A DNA stretch of 35,502 bases, from the NCBI GenBank assembly GCA_023428465.1, contig JAEYXM010000175.1, positions 1 to 35,502 of the forward strand. The letters run 5' to 3'. Position numbers and translations under genes: made by a program. This stretch comes from Actinomycetes bacterium. GTDB taxonomy: Bacteria > Actinomycetota > Actinomycetes > Actinomycetales > Cellulomonadaceae. The stretch's first letter is position 1. Every line of letters begins with the position of its first letter. The notes beneath the pieces are model-generated. The model saw nothing but the letters and a program-made list of their open reading frames with translations. It was not told the DNA's origin and searched no databases. This document shows, piece by piece, positions 15,038 to 24,527 of the stretch.

Positions 15038-15688
15038 ATGAGCACCGTCGCCCGTCGCACCGTCCTGAGCGCCGCCGCGGTCGCCGCGACGATCGCCGCC
15101 TACCGCCGCGGGCGACGCGCCCAGCTCGAGTTCGGCGCCGCCCCGGAGGAGACGCACGCGGCCCTGCCCGGTGACGACCTCGTGCCCGCGGCCGACCTCG
15201 TCGCGACGCGCGCGATCAGCATCGACGCCCCGCCGGCCGCCGTCTGGCCGTGGATCGCGCAGCTGGGGCAAGGCCGCGGAGGCTTCTACAGCTACGACGC
15301 GCTCGAGAACCTCGTCGGCTGTGAGATCCACAGCGCCGACCACGTCGTGGCGCAGTGGCAGGACGTCGAGGTGGGCGACGAGATGGCGCTCGCCCCGGAG
15401 GTCGCCCTGACGGTCGCCGTCGTGCAGCCCGGCGAGGTGTTCGTCGTGCAGGGCGGCGTCCCGGCGGTCGTCGGCAGTGCGCCGCCGTTCGACTTCACGT
15501 GGGCCTTCGTGCTGCGGCCGCTGCCGGGGGCGCGCACGCGTCTCGTCGTGCGTGAGCGCTACGCCTACCGGACCGCGTGGGCCGGGTGCCTCGTGGAACC
15601 CGTGTCCTGGGTGAGCTTCGTCATGACCGAGAAGATGCTCCGCGGTATCCGGGACCGCGCCGAGGCGTTCGCGGGCACCCCGCGCTGA
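15038..15688 (+). CDS. SRPBCC-fold-like protein with N-terminal hydrophobic segment
   Basis: A 216-residue protein beginning MSTVARRTVLSAAAVAATIA, which gives a Tat-like or membrane-anchor N-terminus. The rest looks like an SRPBCC (START/Bet v 1-like) domain: the entry strand ISIDAPPAAVWPWIAQLGQG, then GGFYSYDALENLVGC, the strand TWAFVLRPLPGARTRLVVRE, and a C-terminal long helix (MTEKMLRGIRDRAEAF). Such domains bind hydrophobic ligands; the ligand here is unknown. The GRGGFYSYD segment is common in actinobacterial proteins of this kind. TTGACG at 14969-14974 with CATAGA at 14993-14998 could be its promoter, giving a leader of about 35 bases. It diverges from the NMO-like gene. Confidence 0.75.
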   Translation: MSTVARRTVLSAAAVAATIAAYRRGRRAQLEFGAAPEETHAALPGDDLVPAADLVATRAISIDAPPAAVWPWIAQLGQGRGGFYSYDALENLVGCEIHSADHVVAQWQDVEVGDEMALAPEVALTVAVVQPGEVFVVQGGVPAVVGSAPPFDFTWAFVLRPLPGARTRLVVRERYAYRTAWAGCLVEPVSWVSFVMTEKMLRGIRDRAEAFAGTPR

Positions 15689-15755
15689 GACCCCGCGCCG
15701 ACCTCGCGCCGACTCGGCGTCGACCCGCGCGGACGCCCGCGCCGTGCGTCGATGG

Positions 15756-15761
15756 GACAAT
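15756..15761 (+). promoter_or_regulatory. -10 box of dusB, leaderless
   Basis: GACAAT ends six bases before GTG 15768, placing the transcription start on the start codon. No other ribosome-binding site is present. Confidence 0.5.
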
Positions 15762-15767
15762 TCGGGG

Positions 15768-16940
15768 GTGACGAACGCCCCCACGAGCGCCCGACCGCTC
15801 CTGCCGCCCCTGCGCATCGGGCCGCTCGTCGTCGACACGCCCGTGGTGCTCGCGCCCATGGCGGGGGTCACGAACCGCGCGTTCCGGCGCTTGTGCCGCG
15901 AGCACGGCGCGGGGCTGTACGTCGCGGAGATGGTCACCTCGCGCGCCCTGGTCGAGCGCACGCCGGAGTCCATGCGGATCATCCGGCACGACGCCGACGA
16001 GCGGCCCCGTTCCGTCCAGGTGTACGGCGTCGAGCCGACGACGGTCGGCGCAGCGGTCCGAATGCTGGCGGCGGAGGACCTGGCGGACCACGTCGACCTC
16101 AACTTCGGCTGCCCGGTCCCGAAGGTCACCCGGCGCGGGGGCGGCGCCGTCCTGCCCTGGAAGCGGGACCTGTTCACGGCGATCATCCGCGCTGCCGTCG
16201 ACGCCGCCGCGCCCCACGGCGTGCCGGTCACGATCAAGATGCGCAAGGGCATCGACGCGGAGCACCTGACCTACCTCGAAGCCGGGCGGATCGCCGAGGA
16301 CGCGGGCGTCGCCGCGGTCGCGCTGCACGCGCGCACGGCCGCCGACCACTACTCGGGGAGCGCCGACTGGGACGCGATCGCGCGCCTCAAGGAGGCGGTC
16401 ACGTCCGTGCCGGTCCTCGGCAACGGCGACATCTGGTCCGCCGAGGACGCGCTCGCCATGGTCGAGCGCACCGGGTGCGACGGCGTCGTCGTCGGGCGCG
16501 GCTGCCAGGGGCGGCCCTGGCTGTTCGCCGACCTCGCCGCGGCCTTCCACGGGTCCGACGCGCGGGTGCGGCCCGGCCTGGGCGACGTCGCCACCGTGAT
16601 CCGTCGGCACGCGGAGCTCATGGTCGCGGAGTTCGACGACGAGCTGAAGGGCATGCGCGAGATGCGCAAGCACATGGCCTGGTACCTCAAGGGCTACGCG
16701 GTCGGCGGGGAGCTGCGCCGCTCGCTCGGGCTCGTCGAGACGCTCGCCCACCTCGACGCCCTGCTGGCCCGGCTCGACCTCGCCCAGCCGTACCCGGGCA
16801 CGGCGGCCGAGGGCCAGCGCGGACGGGCCGGTTCCCCTAAGCGCCCCGTGCTGCCGGAGGGCTGGCTCGACTCGCGCGAGCTCGACGACCGGTTCCGCGC
16901 GGAGCTGCGGGAGGCCGAGCTCGACACCTCGGGCGGCTGA
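15768..16940 (+). CDS. dusB: tRNA-dihydrouridine synthase
   Basis: Dus enzymes reduce specific uridines of tRNA to dihydrouridine with FMN and NADPH. The 390-residue product has the N-terminal VVLAPMAGVTNRAFRRLC, the VDLNFGCPVPKVTRRGGG motif with the catalytic cysteine, and TIKMRKGID. Then come ALHARTAADHYSGSADW and GNGDIW for FMN binding, and VVVGRGCQGRPWLF. A C-terminal helical tRNA-binding domain contains MREMRKHMAWYLKGY. This is the DusB-like, bacterial NifR3 subgroup. GTG 15768 is chosen because of the -10 hexamer six bases upstream and the family N-terminus. Confidence 0.94.
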   Translation: MTNAPTSARPLLPPLRIGPLVVDTPVVLAPMAGVTNRAFRRLCREHGAGLYVAEMVTSRALVERTPESMRIIRHDADERPRSVQVYGVEPTTVGAAVRMLAAEDLADHVDLNFGCPVPKVTRRGGGAVLPWKRDLFTAIIRAAVDAAAPHGVPVTIKMRKGIDAEHLTYLEAGRIAEDAGVAAVALHARTAADHYSGSADWDAIARLKEAVTSVPVLGNGDIWSAEDALAMVERTGCDGVVVGRGCQGRPWLFADLAAAFHGSDARVRPGLGDVATVIRRHAELMVAEFDDELKGMREMRKHMAWYLKGYAVGGELRRSLGLVETLAHLDALLARLDLAQPYPGTAAEGQRGRAGSPKRPVLPEGWLDSRELDDRFRAELREAELDTSGG

Positions 16941-16975
16941 TGCCCGACACGCCCGTGGCCCGCAGGCGCACGCTC

Positions 16976-16981
16976 TAGTGT
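16976..16981 (+). promoter_or_regulatory. -10 box of first propeller gene, leaderless
   Basis: TAGTGT (TAnnnT) ends seven bases before ATG 16989, predicting a leaderless message and supporting ATG 16989 over the upstream GTG 16980. Confidence 0.5.
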
Positions 16982-16988
16982 GTCCGGC

Positions 16989-18515
16989 ATGCGCCGCCCC
17001 CAGCGCGACGACGACGTCGTCCAGGTGGAGCTCGTCGAGCACGACGAGCCGCTCCGTGATTCCGTGCGCTCCGCCGCGACAGGGACACCCGGTGCGGCAG
17101 GCGTCGCCGACGAGGACGATCCGGCGTCCGACGCGCCCGCGGCCGGCCCCCGGCGGCGGCGCGCGCTCTGGTGGGTGGGCGCCGCCGTGCTCGTCCTGCT
17201 CGCCGGGGCCGGCGTCGTCGCGAACGTCGCCGCGGCCCGACAGGCGGCTGAGCGGCGCGAGGCCGTGGCCGGGCTCTCCTGGGTGCTGCCGGACATGTCC
17301 GGGGGGCTCGAGGAGGTCTGGAGGGTGCGGGCGACCTGGGTCGAGGGGGACACCGACCAGGCGATCTTCGTCGCCGGCTCGACGGACTACGCGGGGGGCT
17401 TCGCCGCCCTCGACCCGCAGACCGGGGCGCTGCTCTGGGAGGCGCCGGTGAGTGACACGGGCTACTGCTACCTGTCGTGGGACTGGGGCACCTTCGGCCT
17501 CGCCCTGGCCGGGACGGACGCCACGCCCGACGTCGTGCTGTGCGACCTCTACGACCGGCCTCTCGAGGGCGGTCCTGCAGGCCCGTCGACCGTGGCCGTC
17601 GACGCGGCGACCGGTGAGCGGCTGGCCGAGCTGGTGGGCAACGCCAGCGGGGTTCTGGGCACCTTCACGATGGACGGGGACTACGTCCTCGTGCGGACGG
17701 TGGCCGACGACGCGCTGAACGTCATCCGGCAGGACCTGCGTACCGGCGAGACCGTCTGGGAGTACCTCAGCGAGCCTGGTCGGGCGAGCGACCTCGTCGG
17801 CCGCGGGTGGGGCCTCGACCTAATGGACGGTCACCTGGTGATCGACGGACCCGCCCCGGTGGTCCTGGAGTTCGAGACCGGCACCGAGGTCGAGGACGTC
17901 CCGGACACCGTCACCAGCGAGTACGAGTTCGCGCTGGCCGACGGGTCGGGCCTGAGGCTCCGGTTCGAGCCCGACGGGCAGGAGGTCACGGGTGCGGTCC
18001 TGGGAGCGGACGGCGCCGAGCGGTTCGAGTTCACCGGGTACCCCTGGTTCTCGTCGTACGGTGACAGCTCGAAGGCCGGCGTGATCGTCGTGCAGGAGTA
18101 CGGCGGGGACGTGCCGGGCGAGGTCGTCGCGCTCGACCTGGTCACCGGCGAGGAGCTGTGGCGCAACCCTCAGCTCGCGAGCTCGGGCGGGCCGTTCCTC
18201 ATGGTCCGCGATGTCGCCGTCATCGCGGAGGACAACGGTGCCCGCGCCGTCGACCTGCCGACGGGACGCGAGCTGTGGCTCCGTGCCCTGCCGGCCGCGA
18301 GCGGTTCCCCGGGTTTCGCGACGGACGGTGACGTGGTGGTCACCTGGGAGGGCGACGTGGACGGGGCGCGGTTCGTCGCCTTCGACCTGGAGACCGGCGA
18401 GGACCGGTGGACGATTCCCGCGCCGACGCGCGTCACGATGCTGCGACCGACCCGGACCGGCCTGCTGCTCGTGGTCACCAGCAGCGAGGTCGTCGCGTAC
18501 AGAGCGGTGGGTTGA
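16989..18515 (+). CDS. Membrane-anchored PQQ-like beta-propeller protein (paralogue 1)
   Basis: A 508-residue protein with an acidic cytoplasmic N-terminus (about 1-55), one membrane segment (about 59-82) and a large extracytoplasmic domain of PQQ-like/outer-membrane-protein-B-like propeller blades. Repeated blade signatures are DPQTGALLWE, DAATGERLAE, DLRTGETVWE, DLVTGEELWR, DLPTGRELWL and DLETGEDRWT. The blades resemble quinoprotein dehydrogenases, but I see no dehydrogenase active-site aspartate context or haem-binding CxxCH, so catalysis is unlikely and a scaffold or sensor role is more plausible. The next gene is a clear paralogue sharing the EEVWRV entry segment and the EPGRAS and DGAERF segments. 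Confidence 0.82.
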   Translation: MRRPQRDDDVVQVELVEHDEPLRDSVRSAATGTPGAAGVADEDDPASDAPAAGPRRRRALWWVGAAVLVLLAGAGVVANVAAARQAAERREAVAGLSWVLPDMSGGLEEVWRVRATWVEGDTDQAIFVAGSTDYAGGFAALDPQTGALLWEAPVSDTGYCYLSWDWGTFGLALAGTDATPDVVLCDLYDRPLEGGPAGPSTVAVDAATGERLAELVGNASGVLGTFTMDGDYVLVRTVADDALNVIRQDLRTGETVWEYLSEPGRASDLVGRGWGLDLMDGHLVIDGPAPVVLEFETGTEVEDVPDTVTSEYEFALADGSGLRLRFEPDGQEVTGAVLGADGAERFEFTGYPWFSSYGDSSKAGVIVVQEYGGDVPGEVVALDLVTGEELWRNPQLASSGGPFLMVRDVAVIAEDNGARAVDLPTGRELWLRALPAASGSPGFATDGDVVVTWEGDVDGARFVAFDLETGEDRWTIPAPTRVTMLRPTRTGLLLVVTSSEVVAYRAVG

Positions 18516-18524
18516 CGGCCCGGT

Positions 18525-18530
18525 TACCGT
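18525..18530 (+). promoter_or_regulatory. Putative -10 box of second propeller gene
   Basis: TACCGT (TAnnnT) ends five bases before ATG 18536, slightly closer than the other examples here. A separate leaderless message for the second paralogue is possible. Confidence 0.35.
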
Positions 18531-18535
18531 CGTCC

Positions 18536-20005
18536 ATGGGCAGGGCCGCGTGGCCCGGGCGGCCGTCCGGCAGCGCTGCGGAGCGCCTCGCCGACCACTC
18601 GGTCGAGGTCGAGCTCGTCGACGCCCTGGGCCCGGACGACGACGCCTCGGCCAACCGTCCGGCGGCGGCCCGGGTGGGCACGGGGCGCCACGTGGCGGCG
18701 TGGACCGGACTGGCGGTGTCCGTCGTCCTGGCGGTGGTCGTCGTCGGGGCGAACCTTGCGCAGGCACGGCGGGAGCGAGCGGTGGTGGCCGCCCTCGAGG
18801 ACGTGGCAGGGGTCCTGGCGCCGGTGGGCGGGCCGGTCGAGGAGGTGTGGCGCGTCCCCGGGCGGCAGCTGATCGCCGACAGCCCCGACGCGCTGGTCCT
18901 CAGTGCTGGTGCCGACGCGGCGGACCTGCGCGCGGTCGACCCGGCGTCGGGGGCCGTCCTGTGGGAGCGCGCGGGAGACCCGAGGCAGACGTGCCTGCCG
19001 GTGGGCGGTGACGGCGGTGAGGTCCGCAGCCCGGTGCTCATCGTCTGCGCGGCCGTGCTGGACGCCGACACGCCCGGAGCCGCGGACGCCACGAGCCTCG
19101 TCGCCCTCGAACCGGCCACGGGCCGCGAGGTGCGCGTGCTCGACGTGGCGAGCGCGCCGCTGACCCTGGACGTCGTCGACGACGACGTCGTGATCACCCG
19201 CCTGGGCGACCGCGAGACCGTGACGGCGACGCGCTGGGACCCCGCGGCGGGCCGGGTCGTGTGGACGTACCGGACCGAGCCGGGGCGTGCCACGGGCCTG
19301 CACGAGCGCGGCTGGTGGCTGAGCATCGTCGAGCGCGGCGTCCTGTGGGTCGGTGCGCCCCGGCGGATGGTCGCGGTGGACCTGGCTACGGGGCGCGGGC
19401 TGCCCGGGGAGGACCCGCCGGACGTCTGGAGCGTGGGGTCGTCGGCGGTCCTGCCCGACGGCTCGACCGCGTTCTGGGGTGACGAGGTGGGCGGTGAGCC
19501 GCTCGGCACGCGCGTGGTCGGGCCCGACGGCGCCGAGCGGTTCACGTTCGACGGCGCGCCGTGGCTCGCGGCGGTGAGCGACGGATCGGAACCGGACGTC
19601 CTGCCGGTGCGCCGCACGGGCACGCTCGACGTGGTCGGGCTCGACGTGCGCACGGGTGAGCAGGTGTGGGCCGCCCGCACCCTGCAGGGCATGTACCCGT
19701 ACGTGCAGGTCGACGGGATCGCGGTCGCGACGAACGCGCTGCGGACGGTCGCAGTGGACCTCGGCACCGGGACCCGGCTCTGGGAGGAGCCCCTGGGCCA
19801 GGGGCGCAGCTGGCCGCTGACGGACGGGCGGCAGGTCTTCCTGCTCACGCGTGAGCGCGGGCTGCTCGGCGTCTCCGCGCACGACGTCCGCACGGGCGCG
19901 CAGCAGTGGTGGGTGCCCGTGCCGCGCGGTGCGGCGTACCTGGACGCCGCCGGGCGTGACACGATCCTGGTGCACACGGGCCAGGAGGTCATCGCCTACC
20001 GATGA
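18536..20005 (+). CDS. Membrane-anchored PQQ-like beta-propeller protein (paralogue 2)
   Basis: A 489-residue protein with the same architecture as its upstream neighbour: an acidic N-terminus containing VEVELVDALG, a membrane segment at about 52-75, and PQQ-like blades (DPASGAVLWE, EPATGREVRV, DLATGRGLPG, DVRTGEQVWA, DLGTGTRLWE, DVRTGAQQWW). Shared landmarks with the first protein are EEVWRV after the membrane helix, EPGRA before a GW pair, and DGAERF in the middle blades. It starts 20 bases after the stop of paralogue 1. ATG 18536 is chosen from the common N-terminus and a nearby -10 hexamer; the frame is open far upstream, but that part overlaps paralogue 1. No function is known. Confidence 0.82.
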   Translation: MGRAAWPGRPSGSAAERLADHSVEVELVDALGPDDDASANRPAAARVGTGRHVAAWTGLAVSVVLAVVVVGANLAQARRERAVVAALEDVAGVLAPVGGPVEEVWRVPGRQLIADSPDALVLSAGADAADLRAVDPASGAVLWERAGDPRQTCLPVGGDGGEVRSPVLIVCAAVLDADTPGAADATSLVALEPATGREVRVLDVASAPLTLDVVDDDVVITRLGDRETVTATRWDPAAGRVVWTYRTEPGRATGLHERGWWLSIVERGVLWVGAPRRMVAVDLATGRGLPGEDPPDVWSVGSSAVLPDGSTAFWGDEVGGEPLGTRVVGPDGAERFTFDGAPWLAAVSDGSEPDVLPVRRTGTLDVVGLDVRTGEQVWAARTLQGMYPYVQVDGIAVATNALRTVAVDLGTGTRLWEEPLGQGRSWPLTDGRQVFLLTRERGLLGVSAHDVRTGAQQWWVPVPRGAAYLDAAGRDTILVHTGQEVIAYR

Positions 20006-20086
20006 GAGTCGACAGGACCGGCGGGGCGGGGCCCGGACACGTCGACGTCGACCTCCTGAGGGCGGCCGGCGATCGGTCTGGGTGCG

Positions 20087-21862
<1,776 letters not shown>

Positions 21863-21892
21863 AGTTCTCCCGTTCGGGTTCGTGTCCGGACC

Positions 21893-21898
21893 AGCCTA
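21893..21898 (-). promoter_or_regulatory. Putative -10 box of GH13 gene
   Basis: TAGGCT on the minus strand lies about 30 bases upstream of the GTG, in the LacI-GH13 gap. It could let the glucosidase be transcribed separately from the repressor gene. Confidence 0.35.
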
Positions 21899-21936
21899 GG
21901 TAGCGAGAGCGGATCCTGCCGGTGAGGCATCGGCTC

Positions 21937-22977
21937 TCAGGCGTCGGGTGCGGGTGCGGGTGCTGTCGAACCGCGCACGATGAGCTCGGGGTGGAACAGG
22001 AGCTCGGTGCGGGACACGCGGGTCCCGGAGATCTCGGCCACGAGTGCGCTGACTGCGGCCTTGCCCATGCTCACCACGGGCTGGCGCACGGTGGTGAGCG
22101 GCGGGTCGGTGAAGGCGATGAGCGGTGAGTCGTCGAAGCCGACGACGGAGAGGTCCTCGGGCACGCGGAGACCCCGGCTGCGGGCCGCCCGGATGACGCC
22201 GAGGGCCATGAGGTCCGAGCCGCACACGATCGCGGTGTGACGGGTGTCGATGAGTTCACCGCCGGCGGCCTGGCCACCCTCGACCGTGAACAGGGTCGAC
22301 ACGACGTGCCCGGCGACGTCCTCGCCGGGGTTGCGCTGGTCGAGGAGCGTGGCGAACGCGGCGATCTTGCGGCGCGCGGGGATGTAGCGGTCGGGGCCGA
22401 CGGCGAGGCCGATACGGGTGTGCCCGAGGCTCGTCAGGTGGCGCACGGCCAGCTGGGTGGCCACGACGTCGTCGGTCGAGACGGAGGGGGCGTCGACGCC
22501 GGCGGCGTAGCCGTTGACGAACACGATGGGGACGCCGCGCCCGCGCAGGCGGTGGTAGCGCTCGGTCGACGCGGTGGTGTCGGCGTGCCGGCCGGAGACG
22601 AAGATGATCCCGTCGACCCCGTGCTCGATGAGCATCTCGATGTACTCGTCCTCGGTGGTCCCGCCGGGGGACTGGGTGCACAGGAGCGGCGTGTAGCCGC
22701 GATCGGCGAGCGTTGTCTCGATCGCTTGCGCAAGAGCCGGAAACACGGGGTTGTCGAGCTCGGGGACGATCAGGCCGACGAGGCCCTCGGACCGGGTCCG
22801 CAGCTTCTCGGGCCGGTCGTATCCCAGCACGTCCAGGGCGGCGAGGACGGCCTTGCGGGTGTCTGCGGCGACACCAGGTTTTCCGTTGAGGACTCGGGAC
22901 ACCGTGGCCGTGCTGACCCCGGCCTGGTCGGCCAGGTCCTTCAGACGGGTACGCACGTGCGGCAGCGTAGAGGACAT
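21937..22977 (-). CDS. LacI-family transcriptional regulator of alpha-glucoside use
   Basis: A 346-residue LacI/GalR regulator. The N-terminal helix-turn-helix and hinge are visible as LKDLADQAGVSTATVSRVLN (about 12-31). The periplasmic-binding-like effector domain follows, with GLIVPELDNPVFPALAQAIE and the C-terminal VVGFDDSPLIAFTDPPLTTV. ATG 22977 has GAGGAGG five to six bases upstream. It diverges from malEFG across 169 bases containing a TTGC-based inverted repeat, and lies upstream of the GH13 gene. By analogy with actinobacterial MalR/AglR-type repressors, it probably represses both units until an alpha-glucoside is present. The inducer is not visible in the sequence. Confidence 0.9.
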   Translation of the reverse strand: MSSTLPHVRTRLKDLADQAGVSTATVSRVLNGKPGVAADTRKAVLAALDVLGYDRPEKLRTRSEGLVGLIVPELDNPVFPALAQAIETTLADRGYTPLLCTQSPGGTTEDEYIEMLIEHGVDGIIFVSGRHADTTASTERYHRLRGRGVPIVFVNGYAAGVDAPSVSTDDVVATQLAVRHLTSLGHTRIGLAVGPDRYIPARRKIAAFATLLDQRNPGEDVAGHVVSTLFTVEGGQAAGGELIDTRHTAIVCGSDLMALGVIRAARSRGLRVPEDLSVVGFDDSPLIAFTDPPLTTVRQPVVSMGKAAVSALVAEISGTRVSRTELLFHPELIVRGSTAPAPAPDA

Positions 22978-23044
22978 CGCAACCTCCTCGTCGGTACGCC
23001 GCTCGACCGGCTGTACGTGTCTAGTACCTGAAAGTTACCGCAAG

Positions 23045-23065
23045 ATGTTGCAACACTCGCAACAT
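23045..23065. promoter_or_regulatory. LacI-type operator in the malE promoter
   Basis: ATGTTGC (23045-23051) and GCAACAT (23059-23065) are perfect 7-bp inverted arms around seven bases. An overlapping exact palindrome TGTTGCAACA lies at 23046-23055, and a further CGCAAG-type half site sits just upstream. TTGC/GCAA half sites are typical of actinobacterial maltose regulators. The element covers the malE -35 and spacer. Confidence 0.75.
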
Positions 23066-23076
23066 CGGGTTACGGT
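23048..23076 (+). promoter_or_regulatory. malE promoter
   Basis: TTGCAA (23048-23053), a 17-base spacer and TACGGT (23071-23076) form a good -35/-10 pair. The start near 23083 gives a leader of about 64 bases before malE. The LacI-type operator overlaps the -35 element. Confidence 0.7.
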
Positions 23077-23146
23077 CGCGCCAACAGGGCCGACGGGGGC
23101 CGATGGCGCCCCGGGCCGTGACCACGAGTTGTTGGGAGAACCCCCG

Positions 23147-24391
23147 ATGCGTCGCAGCATCCCGTTCGTCGCGGTCGCCATGGGCGCCGCGCTCGTCCTG
23201 TCCGCCTGTGGCGGCGGGGACGACGAGCCGACCGAGACCACCGAGCCGTCGGCCGAAGAGACCAGCGAGGCGCCCGCCGCCTCCGGCAGCCTCACGGTCT
23301 GGGTCGACGAGACCCGCCAGTCGGCCGTCGAGGCCGCCGCAGCCGCCTTCGAGGAGGAGGCCGGCGCGACCGTCGAGCTCGTCCTGAAGAACTTCGAGGA
23401 CATCCGGGCCGACTTCAACGCCCAGGTCCCGACCGGTGAGGGCCCGGACATCACCGTCGGCGCCCACGACTGGCTCGGCGAGCTGACGGCCAACGGCGTC
23501 GTCGCCCCGATCGAGCTGGGCGACAAGGCCGGCGAGTTCGAGTCCGTCGCCGTCGAGGCATTCACCTACGACGGTGCCGTCTACGGGCTGCCGTACGCGG
23601 TCGAGAACATCGGCCTCATCCGCAACACCGCGCTCGCGCCCACCGCGCCGACGACCTGGGACGAGGCCGTCCAGATGGGTCAGGCCGCCGGGACCCCGTA
23701 CCCGATCCTCCTGCAGGTCGGCGAGACCGGTGACCCGTACACGATGTACCCGCTGCAGACCTCCTTCGGTGCGCCGGTCTTCGCGCAGAACGACGACGGC
23801 TCCTACGCCGCCGAGCTGACGCTCGGTGGCGCGCCCGGTCAGGCGTTCGCGCAGTGGCTCGCCGCGCAGGGTGCCGCGGGCACGCTCGACACCGCGGTGA
23901 CGTACGACATCGCGCTCGCCGCGTTCGCCGCAGGTGAGTCGCCGTTCATCATCGGTGGCCCGTGGATGCTCAGCTCGTTCGAGGGTCTCGACCTGGCGAT
24001 CGACCCGATCCCGTCGGCCGGTGGGCAGCCTGCTCAGCCGTTCGTCGGCGTCGCAGGCTTCTACGTGAGCGCCAAGAGCGAGAACGCCCTCCTGGCCAAC
24101 GACTTCCTCGTGAACTACATGGCCACCGAGGAGGCGCAGCTCGCCCTCTACGAGGCCGGTGACCGCCCGCCGGCCCTCATCGCCGCCGCCGACGCCGCGT
24201 CGTCCGACCCGATCACCGCGGGCTTCCGCGAGGTCGGTGCGAACGCCGTCCCGATGCCGTCCATCCCCGAGATGGGCTCCGTGTGGGAGTTCTGGGGCGT
24301 GACCGAGGCCAACATCATCAACGGAGCCGACCCGATCACCACCTGGGACAAGATGGCCGCCGACATCCAGGGCGCGCTCGACGCCTCCTGA
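23147..24391 (+). CDS. malE: Maltose/alpha-glucoside ABC transporter, substrate-binding lipoprotein
   Basis: A 414-residue cluster D (MalE-type) solute-binding lipoprotein. The signal peptide ends at the lipobox LSAC (Cys21). An acidic Glu/Thr/Pro linker of about 25 residues follows, then the mature fold beginning SGSLTVWVDETRQSAVEAAA. The hinge segment YGLPYAVENIGLIRN, the IIGGPWMLSSFEG region and the C-terminal EFWGVTEANIINGADPITTW are typical of maltodextrin-binding proteins. ATG 23147 has GGGAGAA at six-base spacing. The substrate is inferred from the adjacent GH13 enzyme. A strong hairpin after the stop may raise malE expression over malFG. Confidence 0.92.
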   Translation: MRRSIPFVAVAMGAALVLSACGGGDDEPTETTEPSAEETSEAPAASGSLTVWVDETRQSAVEAAAAAFEEEAGATVELVLKNFEDIRADFNAQVPTGEGPDITVGAHDWLGELTANGVVAPIELGDKAGEFESVAVEAFTYDGAVYGLPYAVENIGLIRNTALAPTAPTTWDEAVQMGQAAGTPYPILLQVGETGDPYTMYPLQTSFGAPVFAQNDDGSYAAELTLGGAPGQAFAQWLAAQGAAGTLDTAVTYDIALAAFAAGESPFIIGGPWMLSSFEGLDLAIDPIPSAGGQPAQPFVGVAGFYVSAKSENALLANDFLVNYMATEEAQLALYEAGDRPPALIAAADAASSDPITAGFREVGANAVPMPSIPEMGSVWEFWGVTEANIINGADPITTWDKMAADIQGALDAS

Positions 24392-24402
24392 TGAGATGAC
24401 GC

Positions 24403-24439
24403 CGTGGCGCGCAACCGGGTCAGCCGGTTGCGCGCCACG
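24403..24439 (+). terminator. Intra-operon hairpin between malE and malF
   Basis: A perfect 16-bp stem (24403-24418 with 24424-24439) has a five-base loop. It begins 11 bases after the malE stop, with 88 bases left before malF. Such hairpins after binding-protein genes often act as partial terminators or protect the upstream mRNA from 3' decay. Confidence 0.8.
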
Positions 24440-24527
24440 TGCATGCGGGCCTGGCGCCCGCGGGCCAGGACGTGACACACCGGTCCGCCCCGTCGTCGGG
24501 CGGCACGAGTCAGGACGAGGTTCAACG

